Positions 44,545-53,913 of a DNA stretch of 64,000 nt are shown here, in pieces; position 1 is the first letter of the stretch, and the number at the start of each line of letters is the position of its first letter. The stretch covers positions 124,001 through 188,000 of the forward strand of contig NZ_JALJCJ010000008.1 in the NCBI RefSeq assembly GCF_022899935.1. Reading direction: 5' to 3'. Both the position numbers and the translations under genes were made by a program. The notes under the pieces were generated by a model. It was given only the letters and a program-made list of their open reading frames with translations. It searched no databases and was not told where the DNA came from. Origin of the DNA: Shinella curvata. Lineage in GTDB: Bacteria > Pseudomonadota > Alphaproteobacteria > Rhizobiales > Rhizobiaceae.

Positions 44545-46548
44545 CTACATAAAGTCACGGGGAACGCGCTTTTCGAACGTCTTGCGGAAGATTTCGGTCT
44601 CACCTTCGTATGCGACGAGCTCGGCGGTCGTCACCCATTCCTGTGCGGTGCAGGTCAGGCGCGCGTTGGAGACGGTGCGCAGGAACCAACCATCGCGCTG
44701 CATGTCACAGGTCCAGGTGGACTGGCCGCTCATAGAGAGTGGATCGTCCGGGCTGATCGACCATTCTTCCTCGCGCAATTGGCGAGTGGAAAGACCCGTA
44801 CCAGGTCGCTCTGAAAGGCCGGTGTCCTCATGGATGTGATAGTCCGTGCGGTTGGCTGTCATATCCTTTGTCACCCAGCGCCGCGTGGTGCCGGGTGTAT
44901 GCTCGAGGTATTTCGGCAGCGGGTTGGGATTGTCAGGCTCCTTGACCGTGATCTTCTCATGTGCGCCGAGTTTTGGAAGCGCAAGGCCGAGCGAGGCGAG
45001 ATCGAGCGTTACACCGGGATCCGTCGGCGCGGGCAAGATCATCGGCCAATAGGCGGTCGAGATTGACAGGCGGATGCGGTGGCCTTTCCTGAAGCGATAG
45101 CCGCAAGCATCGAGTTTGACGCGGATCCTGGTCTTCTCATTCCGGGGAAGGACTTTCGGATCTTCATATCCATCGCGGTGGGCAAGATTCAATACGCCGA
45201 AGGACACACGCGTTGCGGTGCCATCCGGATGCACATCGACGAGGCGGGCGCAGAGATTGGCCCAGTCCCCATCGCAGGCGACCTCAACCGCCAGCACCGG
45301 GCGGCCGAGGATATCGACATCCTCTTCCAGCGCCGCGGTTTCCAAGACCATCGAGCCGGCATCATCGCCGCGTTGGTCGAGCGCCATTTCCGCGTCAGGC
45401 TTGAGGGTGAAGAATTCCCCTGAAGCCGTGCCCGTGTCGAGGGGCGAGCGGATATAGCGGTCATGCCTGTGGGCGCCGGGGATCGGGTTTCCGGGGTTTA
45501 GCGTGCCGAACTGATCGACGTAGAAATTCGCTGCCTCCGGCTCGCTCCAGTGCTGTTTTCCGATCCAGAAGCCGTTATCGAAATCGCGGCGGGGGGCAGG
45601 GCGGATATCGTCCATGATATAGGCGCGCACCTGCGGCATGGTTTCGATGCCGTTCTCCTCGCCGCGCAGCCAACGGTTCCACCAGCGGATCGCTTCGCCG
45701 AGGAAATCGGCGCGCGGCTTCGGCCAGGCGAAATGCGGATATTTATGCACCCAGGGGCCGATCAAGGCCTTGGCCTTGTCGCCGAGGCCTTCAACCGCCT
45801 TCAGAGGGGTGTTGCGGTAGCCATCCGCCCAACCGGCGATGACGATGGCCGGAATCTCTACGTCGCTGAAATTCTCACTGATGGAGCCGTGTTTCCAGAA
45901 GGCGTCGCGGCGCTGATGCGTCAGCCACTCTTCCATGAAATAGGGCTCGTTTTCCAGCCGTTCGAGCCACATCTCGCGCCAGCGGTCGCCGACAAGTGCC
46001 GGGTCCGGCGAGCGCGACTGATAGGCCAGCATAGTCGCGGCCCAGGAAAGCTGGGCGGAAAGATGCGTGCCGTTCTTGTAGTGGATGTCGTCATTGTAAC
46101 GGTCGACGGTCGAGGCGATGGAAATGACGGCTTTTAATGCGGGCGGCCTCAGGGCTGCGACCTGCAGGCAGTTGAAGCCGCCCCAGGAAATCCCCATCAT
46201 GCCGACAGAACCGTTTGACCAGGACTGGGCAGCGATCCAGGCGATGAGTTCGCAGGCGTTGGCCAGTTCCAGCGGGGTATATTCGCCGTCGATGATGCCG
46301 TCGGATTCGCCTGAGCCCCTGATGTCGACACGCACGCCGGCAATGCCGGCGGCCGCGAATTCCGGATAGGTGGAATCGTCGCGCAGGCAGGTTCCGTCAT
46401 GCTTGCGGTAGGGCAGGAATTCGAAAACGGCTGGCACCGGATCGTTTTCGGCATTCTCCGGCATCCAGATGCGGGCGGCGAGACGCGTGCCGTCGGCAAG
46501 CGTGATCCATTCGTTCTCGATGATGGTGAAGGGGCGTTTGCCAGACAT
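44545..46548 (-). CDS. CocE/NonD-family hydrolase (S15 peptidase-like)
   Basis: 667 residues. The N-terminal alpha/beta-hydrolase domain has Ser121 in GISWGG as nucleophile, with the oxyanion region in F-L-P-Y-R-K. The C-terminal X-Pro dipeptidyl peptidase-type jelly-roll domain begins near residue 320. Family members hydrolyse esters (cocaine esterase), glutaryl-7-ACA amides or X-Pro peptides. It lies 75 bp after a family 5 binding-protein gene on the same strand, so the imported ligand may be its substrate. No signal peptide is present, so it is cytoplasmic. Confidence 0.9.
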   Translation of the reverse strand: MSGKRPFTIIENEWITLADGTRLAARIWMPENAENDPVPAVFEFLPYRKHDGTCLRDDSTYPEFAAAGIAGVRVDIRGSGESDGIIDGEYTPLELANACELIAWIAAQSWSNGSVGMMGISWGGFNCLQVAALRPPALKAVISIASTVDRYNDDIHYKNGTHLSAQLSWAATMLAYQSRSPDPALVGDRWREMWLERLENEPYFMEEWLTHQRRDAFWKHGSISENFSDVEIPAIVIAGWADGYRNTPLKAVEGLGDKAKALIGPWVHKYPHFAWPKPRADFLGEAIRWWNRWLRGEENGIETMPQVRAYIMDDIRPAPRRDFDNGFWIGKQHWSEPEAANFYVDQFGTLNPGNPIPGAHRHDRYIRSPLDTGTASGEFFTLKPDAEMALDQRGDDAGSMVLETAALEEDVDILGRPVLAVEVACDGDWANLCARLVDVHPDGTATRVSFGVLNLAHRDGYEDPKVLPRNEKTRIRVKLDACGYRFRKGHRIRLSISTAYWPMILPAPTDPGVTLDLASLGLALPKLGAHEKITVKEPDNPNPLPKYLEHTPGTTRRWVTKDMTANRTDYHIHEDTGLSERPGTGLSTRQLREEEWSISPDDPLSMSGQSTWTCDMQRDGWFLRTVSNARLTCTAQEWVTTAELVAYEGETEIFRKTFEKRVPRDFM

Positions 46549-46568
46549 GGTTCTGGATACTCCGTTCG

Positions 46569-46593
46569 GGAGCGTTTGCCGCGCAAACGCTCC
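46569..46593 (-). other. Strong hairpin between binding-protein and CocE-like genes
   Basis: GGAGCGTTTGC (46569-46579) and GCAAACGCTCC (46583-46593) form an 11-bp stem with a 3-base loop. It lies in the 75-bp gap after the binding-protein stop. There is no T-run, so it is more likely an mRNA-stabilising or attenuating element than a full terminator. Confidence 0.55.
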
Positions 46594-46623
46594 GACGTCC
46601 TATAGGGAATTGGGGTGCTGAGC

Positions 46624-48222
46624 TTACGCGTCGAGCCAGACGCGGCTGCCGATATAGCCATTCGACATGTCGTTGCCGATATCGTTGATATAGCCTTTCA
46701 CGCTCTTGCTTTGCGCCATGACATAGTCATTGAAGACCGGCAGGATCAGGCCGCCCTCATCGCGCACCATCAGTGCCATGGTACGGTAGAGAGCCTTGCG
46801 CTTGGTGTCATCAAGCTCGGAGCGTGCCTGCAGTACCAGCTTGTCGAAATCCTCGCGCTTGAAGCGGGTGTCGTTCCATTCCGCTGTCGAGAGGTAGGAG
46901 GTCGAGTAACGCGAATCCTGCGTCGGACGGCCGCCCCAATAGGTGGCGCAGAAGGGCTGGGCGTTCCAGACATTCGTCCAGTAGCCGTCTTCCGGCTCAC
47001 GTCGCACCTCGATGTCGATGCCTGCCTTCTTGGCGCTTTCCTGGAAGAGCACACCAGCATCGACGGCGCCGGGGAAGGCAGCGCTAGAGGTGCGCAGCAG
47101 GACGGAACCCTCATGGCCGGATTTCTTGAAGTGGAACGCGGCCTTGTCTGGATCGTAAACGCGCTGCTCGATATCCTCGGGCGCCAGCGCATAGTTGCCG
47201 TTCACCGGATAATCGTTGCCGATTGTGCCGTATCCGCCGAGCACCTTGTCGAGGATCGCCTGCCGGTCGATGGCATATTTCAAGGCGAGCCTGAGGTCGT
47301 TGTTGTCGAATGGTGCTGTGTCGCAATGCATCAGGAAGGCATAGAAGCCCTTGCCCGCGTTGCGAACGATCTCCACCGTTGGCGCGCGCTCCAGCAGCGG
47401 CACGGTCTTGGGGTCGATGGTGTTGATGAAGTGCACCTGCCCGGAGGAAAGGGCGGCAATGCGGGCCGTCGTGTCATTCATCACGATGATTTCGACACTG
47501 TCGACGAAACCGCGATCCGAACGCCAGTCGGCGGCGTTCTTTTCGAAGGTCGCGCGCACGCCAGCTTCAAAACTCTTGAGTACATAAGGCCCGGTGCCGA
47601 TTGCTGCGTTGGGATTTTCCACTCCACCCTTGGGCTGGATGATCAGGTGGTAGTCGGTCAAAAGCAGCGGCAGGTCGGCATTGCCTTCCGTCAGCGTCAA
47701 TACCAGATCGCCGGCCTTTTCCTCGATGGTCTTGATGGAGGAAAGAAGGCCGAGCGCGCCAGATTTCGAATTGGCATCCGCATGGCGCTTCAGCGTGGCG
47801 ACGACATCGGCCACCGTCATCTTGGTCCCATCATGGAAGGAGACATCGTCGCGAAGCTTAAGGGTCCAGACGGAGGCATCCGCCGACGGCTCCCAGCTGG
47901 TTGCGAGGGAGGGGAGGGCAGCGCCGGTCTTTGGATCGGACTCGACCAGTGTGTCGCCCCACAGACGCCCGACAACGAAGAGGACGGAGGCGCTGTAACC
48001 CGCGGGATCGAGCGTATCGCTGGTCGCGCCGCCGTTCATGCCGAGCTTGAGGTTGCCACCGCGTTTCGGTTCATCGGCCGCGAGGGCGGACTTCGGCATC
48101 AGGATGCCGCCTGGGCTCAGCGTCATCACGGCGCCAAAGGCAGCGGCGGTGCCTAGGAATTCGCGGCGGTTGAGCGAACCAGCAGGCATGGTTGCACTGG
48201 GAGTCTTGCCGAGGTCTGACAT
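46624..48222 (-). CDS. ABC transporter substrate-binding protein, family 5 (second copy)
   Basis: 532 residues from ATG 48222, preferred because GGGGA lies upstream; an in-frame ATG at 48237 lacks a clear site. A Tat signal with NRREFLG lies at residues about 18-48. The SBP_bac_5 pattern is complete, including DLRLALKYAIDRQ, identical to the protein at 9209-10795. The two are close paralogues over their whole length. No permease genes are adjacent. It is divergent from an HTH regulator gene at 48342 and shares a transcript with the CocE-like hydrolase gene. Confidence 0.9.
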   Translation of the reverse strand: MSDLGKTPSATMPAGSLNRREFLGTAAAFGAVMTLSPGGILMPKSALAADEPKRGGNLKLGMNGGATSDTLDPAGYSASVLFVVGRLWGDTLVESDPKTGAALPSLATSWEPSADASVWTLKLRDDVSFHDGTKMTVADVVATLKRHADANSKSGALGLLSSIKTIEEKAGDLVLTLTEGNADLPLLLTDYHLIIQPKGGVENPNAAIGTGPYVLKSFEAGVRATFEKNAADWRSDRGFVDSVEIIVMNDTTARIAALSSGQVHFINTIDPKTVPLLERAPTVEIVRNAGKGFYAFLMHCDTAPFDNNDLRLALKYAIDRQAILDKVLGGYGTIGNDYPVNGNYALAPEDIEQRVYDPDKAAFHFKKSGHEGSVLLRTSSAAFPGAVDAGVLFQESAKKAGIDIEVRREPEDGYWTNVWNAQPFCATYWGGRPTQDSRYSTSYLSTAEWNDTRFKREDFDKLVLQARSELDDTKRKALYRTMALMVRDEGGLILPVFNDYVMAQSKSVKGYINDIGNDMSNGYIGSRVWLDA

Positions 48223-48341
48223 TTTCGTGGTCCCCATTTATGGTGTTGTCGGACCTGAGCCTAGCGTTGCGCGATCGTTGCGCAATTTCGCAGGTTGATG
48301 CTATTTTAAGCGAGTTTAAGCTGTGATGATTGGATGGGTGC

Positions 48342-49130
48342 GTGGAGAATTTTCTGGAAAACCTGAAGTCGGCCTGCGCCACGCAACGCTCGATTTCGCA
48401 TATCTGCCGCCAAGTCGCGATCAACCGCCAGCAATTCAACCGCTATATTAATGGTGACACCCAGCCGTCCGCGTACAATCTCGCCCGCATCGCCGGCTAT
48501 TTCGGCTTGGCGGCCGGCGATTTCTCGTTGCCGCCTGCGATTTTCCGCCAGCGTCTGCAGAAGCTGGAACCACCAGTCGCCGTGCGGGCCGGTCTGCTCG
48601 AGGGGTTTCCGGGTGATATCGAGGCGCTTCGCAGGCACGCCGGCTATTTCCAGACCTATCATCGCTCTCCCTCCTGGCCGGATCTTGTGATCTGCTCGTT
48701 GAGCCGAATCTACGAGGACCATGGCGAAATGCGCGTGAAGTCCATGGAGCGCATTCGTGACAGCGACAGTGAGATTCGCCAGGATTCGAAATATACCGGC
48801 CTTGCCGCCTTCTGGCGCAACCGCATCTTCATTACCGAGCGCAGCCTCGGAGTGAACCCGATGCTGTCGCAGACCATCCTCATCCCCTTCGAGGCGGCCC
48901 ATCAACGCGTCTACCTGCGCGGCGTTACTCTCGGCGTCGCATGGAGACAGGGAAACCTGCCCTATGCCTCACGCATGATCTGGCGCCACCTCGGTTCCAA
49001 ACCCAATCTGCGGGCGACGTTGTCGCGCTGTGGCGTTCTGCCGCTTAACGCGCGACAGTTGCCACCAACGGTGCGGAGCTTCCTCGACGGCCCTCCCGCA
49101 GAGCTGTTGACCGTGCCGACGGAATACTGA
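48342..49130 (+). CDS. HTH (Cro/CI-like) transcriptional regulator
   Basis: About 262 residues from GTG 48342; a TTG at 48330 is an alternative, and neither has a strong ribosome binding site. The N-terminal Cro/CI-type HTH lies at residues about 15-55, with S-I-S-H-I-C-R-Q-V-A-I-N-R-Q-Q-F-N-R-Y as helix pair. The remaining about 200 residues are an unrecognised sensor domain. It is divergent from the binding-protein/hydrolase operon, so it probably regulates it. Confidence 0.8.
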   Translation: MENFLENLKSACATQRSISHICRQVAINRQQFNRYINGDTQPSAYNLARIAGYFGLAAGDFSLPPAIFRQRLQKLEPPVAVRAGLLEGFPGDIEALRRHAGYFQTYHRSPSWPDLVICSLSRIYEDHGEMRVKSMERIRDSDSEIRQDSKYTGLAAFWRNRIFITERSLGVNPMLSQTILIPFEAAHQRVYLRGVTLGVAWRQGNLPYASRMIWRHLGSKPNLRATLSRCGVLPLNARQLPPTVRSFLDGPPAELLTVPTEY

Positions 49131-49174
49131 CCCGATCGCGGTAAAACCGACTATCGTGCATTCGAGTGGCCGAT

Positions 49175-49610
49175 CGCGCATGTTCACCTGGAACGCGGCC
49201 AACCCGCTCTCAAGGTGACGATGCTCAACGGCACGGCGGCCGATCTGGCAGTAAGCTTCACTTATGGTCCGGACGGCAGCCGTGTGAAGAAGGCCTCCAT
49301 GGTGGTCACGACGCTCTATCCGGATGCCTCGGTCAAGCGTGACCCGGCAACGGACGTGTAAACGCGCTATCCGCATCCCGACCTAAAGATCGTCGGTAGC
49401 GCTGAATACTACCTGCACCGCGACAACCAGGCTTCGGTGCGGGCGGTGACCAACAGTGCGGCGGCCGTAACCGAGCAGGTGAGCTACGATGCTTACGGTT
49501 GGCCGACCGTTGCCGGCATGGCGACGCAGAAGAGCTAAATCGGCGAGCGTCGCGATGCCGAGACCGGGCTGCTCTAGCTCAGTATTCAGCGCGATGAGCG
49601 TTTGGGATAT
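49175..49610 (+). pseudogene. Decayed RHS-repeat core-domain fragment
   Basis: The frame containing ATG 49221 reads F-T-Y-G-P-D-G-S-R-V-K-K, T-T-L-Y-P-D-A, R-Y-P-H-P-D-L-K-I-V-G-S and H-R-D-N-Q-A-S-V-R-A-V-T-N, the typical RHS repeat-associated core. In-frame stops occur at 49359, 49536 and 49575. The last two replace the tyrosines of the usual K-x-Y-I-G-E-R and L-L-Y-L motifs. The part before 49212 is in another frame. The 5' body of the gene and the toxin tip are absent. Bases 49611-49739 hold nothing recognisable. Confidence 0.8.
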
Positions 49611-49739
49611 CTGCGGGTCACGGGTCCATATCCTTTCAAGCGCTTAATCCTTGATGCGATGGCACCGTCCGCGCCAAAGAGATTATGGCAGGTGACCTGC
49701 GGCCGTGAGGAATCAAAACCTGGGAAATTCGGATTGTGA

Positions 49740-50366
49740 TCAGCGGAGCAGTCCATCGACGTCGAAATCCCCCCAGCCTCGAAGCCTGGATGCGGCTTCG
49801 TCGCAAGCGTCAACCGTGTTAGGCGATGACTTCTTCCTTTTCGCCAACCGCACAAGCTTCGCCCGCAGGGTGGCATTCCGTTTCTTCTCTGCTTTCGCCT
49901 CAGCTTCCTCGACCCTCCATTCATCGGCAGCTCCGCGATTGAGGAGATCTTCAACGACCTTGGGATCGAATACATGAAAGGTAATCTTCCTGGCCCTTCC
50001 TGCCAGCCTGACCGTTCTCGTCCCGGCGCTCGGTAGGCGACCGTCAGCAAGCCAACGATGACGCTCGCTGGCCTTCATGCCGAGGATGTCCTGTATCTCG
50101 CGCGGAATGACGGGCAGGGCCGGTGCGTCTGCGATTGCCTTCGAGACGACCGAAACCGCGGCGTTGAAGGCAGCGCGATCATGAATCGGCATTACGAGAA
50201 CCAGATCGACACCTTCGACAGAAACCGCTTTTTTGGACGCCTTCGGCAGTCGTGCCTGGATTTCCTGGAGGATACCCTTGGCGCGCACCGATGATCCCAT
50301 GGTGGCATCTGCTGTCAGGGTCCAGATCTTGAGCAACTCGCTAGTGTTCTTCTCGGATTTCGGCAT
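49740..50366 (-). CDS. Hypothetical protein with possible MerR/HTH-like segment
   Basis: 208 residues, family not recognised. Residues about 85-145 (P-R-E-I-Q-D-I-L-G-M-K-A-S-E-R-H-R-W-L, then a basic wing) resemble an excisionase/MerR-type winged helix. Residues about 150-190 are a charged Ala/Glu/Lys/Arg helix, probably a coiled coil. It lies between an RHS relic and a Fic gene, in a stretch with the look of an island. No clear ribosome binding site precedes the ATG at 50366. Confidence 0.6.
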   Translation of the reverse strand: MPKSEKNTSELLKIWTLTADATMGSSVRAKGILQEIQARLPKASKKAVSVEGVDLVLVMPIHDRAAFNAAVSVVSKAIADAPALPVIPREIQDILGMKASERHRWLADGRLPSAGTRTVRLAGRARKITFHVFDPKVVEDLLNRGAADEWRVEEAEAKAEKKRNATLRAKLVRLAKRKKSSPNTVDACDEAASRLRGWGDFDVDGLLR

Positions 50367-50653
50367 GGGAGCTACATGGTGCGGTTGTCACGGGTGATCA
50401 ATGGACCTTTCTGCAGAACTCAGCAGGTAGTTGTGTTTCGGCCCTTTGATTACGGGCTTAGCAAGCCTGGATTGTCCGTGCCAGGATAATGGCCTCATGA
50501 TGGTGTTCCGGTCGGTTGCCTCAAAGTGTAGAACGCCGTGCGGCGCGTAAGCGCCAGCAGCCGAAACAGTTGATTTGCAATGGGAACTGACCCCGACCAG
50601 GTCTCGGTGGCAATCAACCATCGCGCTTGGGTCGAGAGTTACAGATGTCGTGC

Positions 50654-50726
50654 TGAGCGATAGATGGGCTTGCAATAGCTCATTTTTGGGGTATTTATGA
50701 GCTATAGAAAGGCCGGCTATCGCTCA
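50654..50726. promoter_or_regulatory. Two tandem palindromic operators before the Fic gene
   Basis: The 10-mer TGAGCGATAG lies at 50654-50663 (+) and 50717-50726 (-). The close variants TGAGCTATTG and TGAGCTATAG lie at 50673-50682 (-) and 50698-50707 (+). They form two inverted repeats of 10-9-10 architecture offset by exactly 44 bp, and the last element overlaps the A of the Fic start codon. This fits a repressor bound as two dimers. Bases 50367-50653 upstream hold nothing recognisable. Confidence 0.75.
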
Positions 50727-51832
50727 TGAAATGGAACTGGCAGAATGTCGACTGGCCAAATTTCAGGTACGACGCATCGAGCGTCATGCCGTTGGAGCAG
50801 AAATTCCTGCAGTCCGCCGGCGAGATCATTGGTGCCGTTCGGCATTTCAACGAGGATGACAGCAACCAACTTCGCATTGAATTGCTGAGCGACGAAGCGG
50901 TCAAGACCTCAGAGATCGAGGGGGAGTTTCTGGATCGCGCGAGTGTTCAATCCTCACTCCGCCGGCAATTCGGTCTCAACACTGACGATAGGCAGATCCG
51001 TCCCCAAGAGCGCGGGATCGCGGAAGTGATGGCGGATGTCTATCGAAATTGGCATGCGCCGCTGTATCCTGAAGGATTGTTCCATTGGCATTCAATGCTA
51101 ATGGCCGGAAATCGACACATTGAGACGATTGGTGACTACCGCCAGCATGAAGACGCAATGCAGATCGTGTCAGGTCGCTTGGATAAGCCGACAATTCATT
51201 TTGAGGCTCCCCCATCTCGTCAGGTTAAAGCTGAGATGGAGACCTTCATCGCATGGTTTAATCAATCCGGGCCAGGTGGCCAAACGCCGCTTCAAGCTTT
51301 AGCGCGCGCATCAGTAGGCCATCTTTACTTTGAAAGCATTCATCCATTTGAGGATGGTAATGGTCGAATTGGGCGCGCGCTCGCCGAGAAATCCCTGGCG
51401 CAAAACATTGGGCAACCAAGCCTCATTTCGCTTGCCTTCACGATAGAGAAGAGCCGAAAGGCCTATTATTCAGAGCTTGAGCGACATCAACGCACGCTTG
51501 ATATCACCGATTGGATTATTTTCTTCTCAGAGATGATCCTGGATGCTCAACGGGCAACGCTTGAGCGCATAGACTTCTTCATCCAGAAAGCAAAATTCTA
51601 CGACCGGTTTCGAGACCGCCTGAACGAGCGGCAGGAAAAGGTGGTCGCGCGCATCTTCAGGGAAGGCACAGCAGGCTTCAAGGGCGGCCTAAGTGCAGAG
51701 AACTACATCTCGATCACAAACACATCCCGCGCTACAGCGACACGAGACCTTCAGCAGCTCGTGGAGATCGGTGCACTCACGCGGAAGGGTGAACGTCGCC
51801 ATACCCGCTATTCGCTGTCATTGCAGAAATAA
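50726..51832 (+). CDS. Fic-domain protein (adenylyltransferase) with DUF4172 N-terminus and winged helix
   Basis: 368 residues. The Fic active site HPFEDGNGRIGR is at 206-217 with catalytic His206, a full match to the consensus for AMP transfer from ATP to a target hydroxyl. The N-terminal DUF4172-type domain (residues 1 to about 80) contains the inhibitory motif TSEIEG at 61-66, with Glu65 as the ATP-competing glutamate, so this is an autoinhibited class II Fic protein. Residues about 300-368 form a winged-helix domain that could bind the palindromes at its own promoter. No separate antitoxin gene is present. The target is unknown. Confidence 0.92.
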   Translation: MKWNWQNVDWPNFRYDASSVMPLEQKFLQSAGEIIGAVRHFNEDDSNQLRIELLSDEAVKTSEIEGEFLDRASVQSSLRRQFGLNTDDRQIRPQERGIAEVMADVYRNWHAPLYPEGLFHWHSMLMAGNRHIETIGDYRQHEDAMQIVSGRLDKPTIHFEAPPSRQVKAEMETFIAWFNQSGPGGQTPLQALARASVGHLYFESIHPFEDGNGRIGRALAEKSLAQNIGQPSLISLAFTIEKSRKAYYSELERHQRTLDITDWIIFFSEMILDAQRATLERIDFFIQKAKFYDRFRDRLNERQEKVVARIFREGTAGFKGGLSAENYISITNTSRATATRDLQQLVEIGALTRKGERRHTRYSLSLQK

Positions 51833-51990
51833 ATCTGCTGCCAATCCAATGAGCTTCATTCCTCGGCTGGAACCGACGCCCAAACGCGATACTCCGTAAT
51901 TGAACTTTTGATGCAATATTAGGTCAACCTTCAGCAGCTAGGGTTGCTATAGCGCGCGACTACCACGAGAGACAAAAGGGCTCTGAAGAC

Positions 51991-53568
51991 GTGGACAAGG
52001 GACCGGGAGAACGACACGTAAAGGCAACGGGAATAAGGTTGCCACGGGATAGAAGAGCGCGTCAACATTGGGTCGTCATGTTGCTCGGGATATTGCCCTT
52101 GCTATTGGGGCTGCCTTTTCTGGCTCTGCAAGCCCGACAATCCCTTGATGACGAGGCGACGGCGATTCAGCAATTCGTCCTCGCGCGGATCGAAGCCATC
52201 CTTGGCCATGCGGGCGATGCGACGGCAGATGTGCTGGACCTTGTCGGCAGCCCATGCGTTTCGGCCGGGCTGGATCTTAGGCGGGGAGTAACAGCGCATC
52301 CTTTCGTCCGTTCTTTGAACCTAGCCGAAAACGGCAGGATCTACTGCTCCACCCTGGAGGGAGCTGTGGACTATGCCGAGGACAGCTCGGCCTATGCGAA
52401 TGGCCGCCTACAGCTGATGTTCGGAAACCTTGTCACACCGAACCGGGCGTTGCTTGTCTATCGGCAAGCAACGAAGACTGGCGCGGTACTGGTGGGCATC
52501 GACGGGCAGCATGTTTTTGATGTCCTTAGACTGGGCGCAGAAGAATTCGTCGCGCAAGTCAGGGTAGGCGAAAATTGGGTCGATAAGGACGGCACTGTAA
52601 CCGCCGCCGCCCACTGGCCCGATAGCGCCACCGTCAACCTTGCCTCCTCGGTAACCTATCCATTCACAGTCGGCGTGGCTTACAGACAGAGCCTTGTTTG
52701 CAGGCACCTTATATCGGCCTATTGGCCGTCCTGGTTGCTTCTGACCTTACTCGGCCTGTTGATGGCTTATGGGGGGCACCGAGTTCTGTCCCGGCGCAAC
52801 TCTTTGACGACTGAGCTGCATCGTGCGGTTGAGGCCGGCGAATTCGTGCCTTTTTATCAGCCCGTTGTTCAAGGAGGATCCGGTGAACTGGCCGGTGCTG
52901 AGGTTCTCGTTCGGTGGATGCATCCGGTCGAAGGCCTCATTCCCCCTAATCAATTCATTCCGCTTGCTGAAAGCTCGGGCCTTATCGTCAAGATGACCAA
53001 TCAGTTGATGGACAAGGTCCAGGCGGACCTGCTTGGACAGGTTAAGAACCTGCCGGAGAGGTTCCATATCGGGTTCAATATCTCGGCGGCGCATTGCAGG
53101 AGTATGGAGTTGCTGGAGCGATGCCGGGATTTTCTGAAGCCCTTTCCGCCGGCTTCTATCGTTCTCTTCCTCGAGCTTACCGAGCGGGAGATAATTCAGG
53201 CAACACCCCTGACCGATGAGCTTTTCAAGCAACTTGACAACATCGGCGTTCAAGTCGCGTTGGACGACTTCGGAACGGGAAACTCCAGTCTTGAGTACCT
53301 GCAGAGGTTCACCGTCAACGCGCTCAAAATTGATCAGAGCTTTGTTGCCAAGGCAGATTCGGATGCGCTCTCCACCCATATTCTGGACATCATCGTGGAT
53401 CTCGCTTCCAGGCTGGACCTGTTCGTTGTCGCTGAAGGTGTGGAGAATGCCATGCAGCGTGCGTATTTGGAAAAGCGTGGTGTCGAATACATGCAGGGAT
53501 ATCTGTTTGGGCGGCCGGTCCCGTTTGCAGACTTCATCGCCGCACATGTTGCCCCAACGTCAAAGTAA
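51991..53568 (+). CDS. CSS-motif EAL-domain cyclic-di-GMP phosphodiesterase
   Basis: 525 residues from GTG 51991. TM1 lies at about 26-48. A periplasmic CSS domain follows (the Y-C-S-T-L motif near residue 118 and an upstream Cys in S-P-C-V-S), then TM2 at about 241-262 and a cytosolic EAL domain from about 275. The EAL motif is present as E-V-L (Glu304). Further catalytic residues are seen in F-N-I-S, L-E-L-T-E, D425-D426-F-G-T-G, L-K-I-D and V-A-E-G-V-E, so it should hydrolyse c-di-GMP. CSS proteins respond to the redox state of the periplasmic cysteine pair. It stands alone in its transcript. Confidence 0.9.
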   Translation: MDKGPGERHVKATGIRLPRDRRARQHWVVMLLGILPLLLGLPFLALQARQSLDDEATAIQQFVLARIEAILGHAGDATADVLDLVGSPCVSAGLDLRRGVTAHPFVRSLNLAENGRIYCSTLEGAVDYAEDSSAYANGRLQLMFGNLVTPNRALLVYRQATKTGAVLVGIDGQHVFDVLRLGAEEFVAQVRVGENWVDKDGTVTAAAHWPDSATVNLASSVTYPFTVGVAYRQSLVCRHLISAYWPSWLLLTLLGLLMAYGGHRVLSRRNSLTTELHRAVEAGEFVPFYQPVVQGGSGELAGAEVLVRWMHPVEGLIPPNQFIPLAESSGLIVKMTNQLMDKVQADLLGQVKNLPERFHIGFNISAAHCRSMELLERCRDFLKPFPPASIVLFLELTEREIIQATPLTDELFKQLDNIGVQVALDDFGTGNSSLEYLQRFTVNALKIDQSFVAKADSDALSTHILDIIVDLASRLDLFVVAEGVENAMQRAYLEKRGVEYMQGYLFGRPVPFADFIAAHVAPTSK

Positions 53569-53913
53569 ACTTATTCATCTGGCAGACGCTCGGAAGCATC
53601 TCCACGCCGATGCAATCATCCATTCGATCGAGACGGAAAAGGATGTCGATGGCCTGCATGTCGTCAATGCCGGCAAGCTGCGACCGGAGATCTGGCAAGC
53701 GGTCTGATTTTCTGCACGCAGGCGGGCGCCAAGCGACTATTCGGTCAGGATTGAGGCCTTGGCTGCTTCACACCCTTTTTACGCTGTTCCGCGGGAGCCG
53801 AATGCTGCCGTTTTGAAGTCTATGATCCACGGGCGCGATCGGTGGATAAGCGACGGCCGGCTTTCAGGTGAGGTATCTGACTCTGGTGGTCCGGACAAAA
53901 CAGCTAAAGCGAC

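Noticed and set aside
46615-48156. 513-codon open frame on the + strand
   Set aside because: Antisense to a family 5 binding protein with a clear Tat signal and family motifs.
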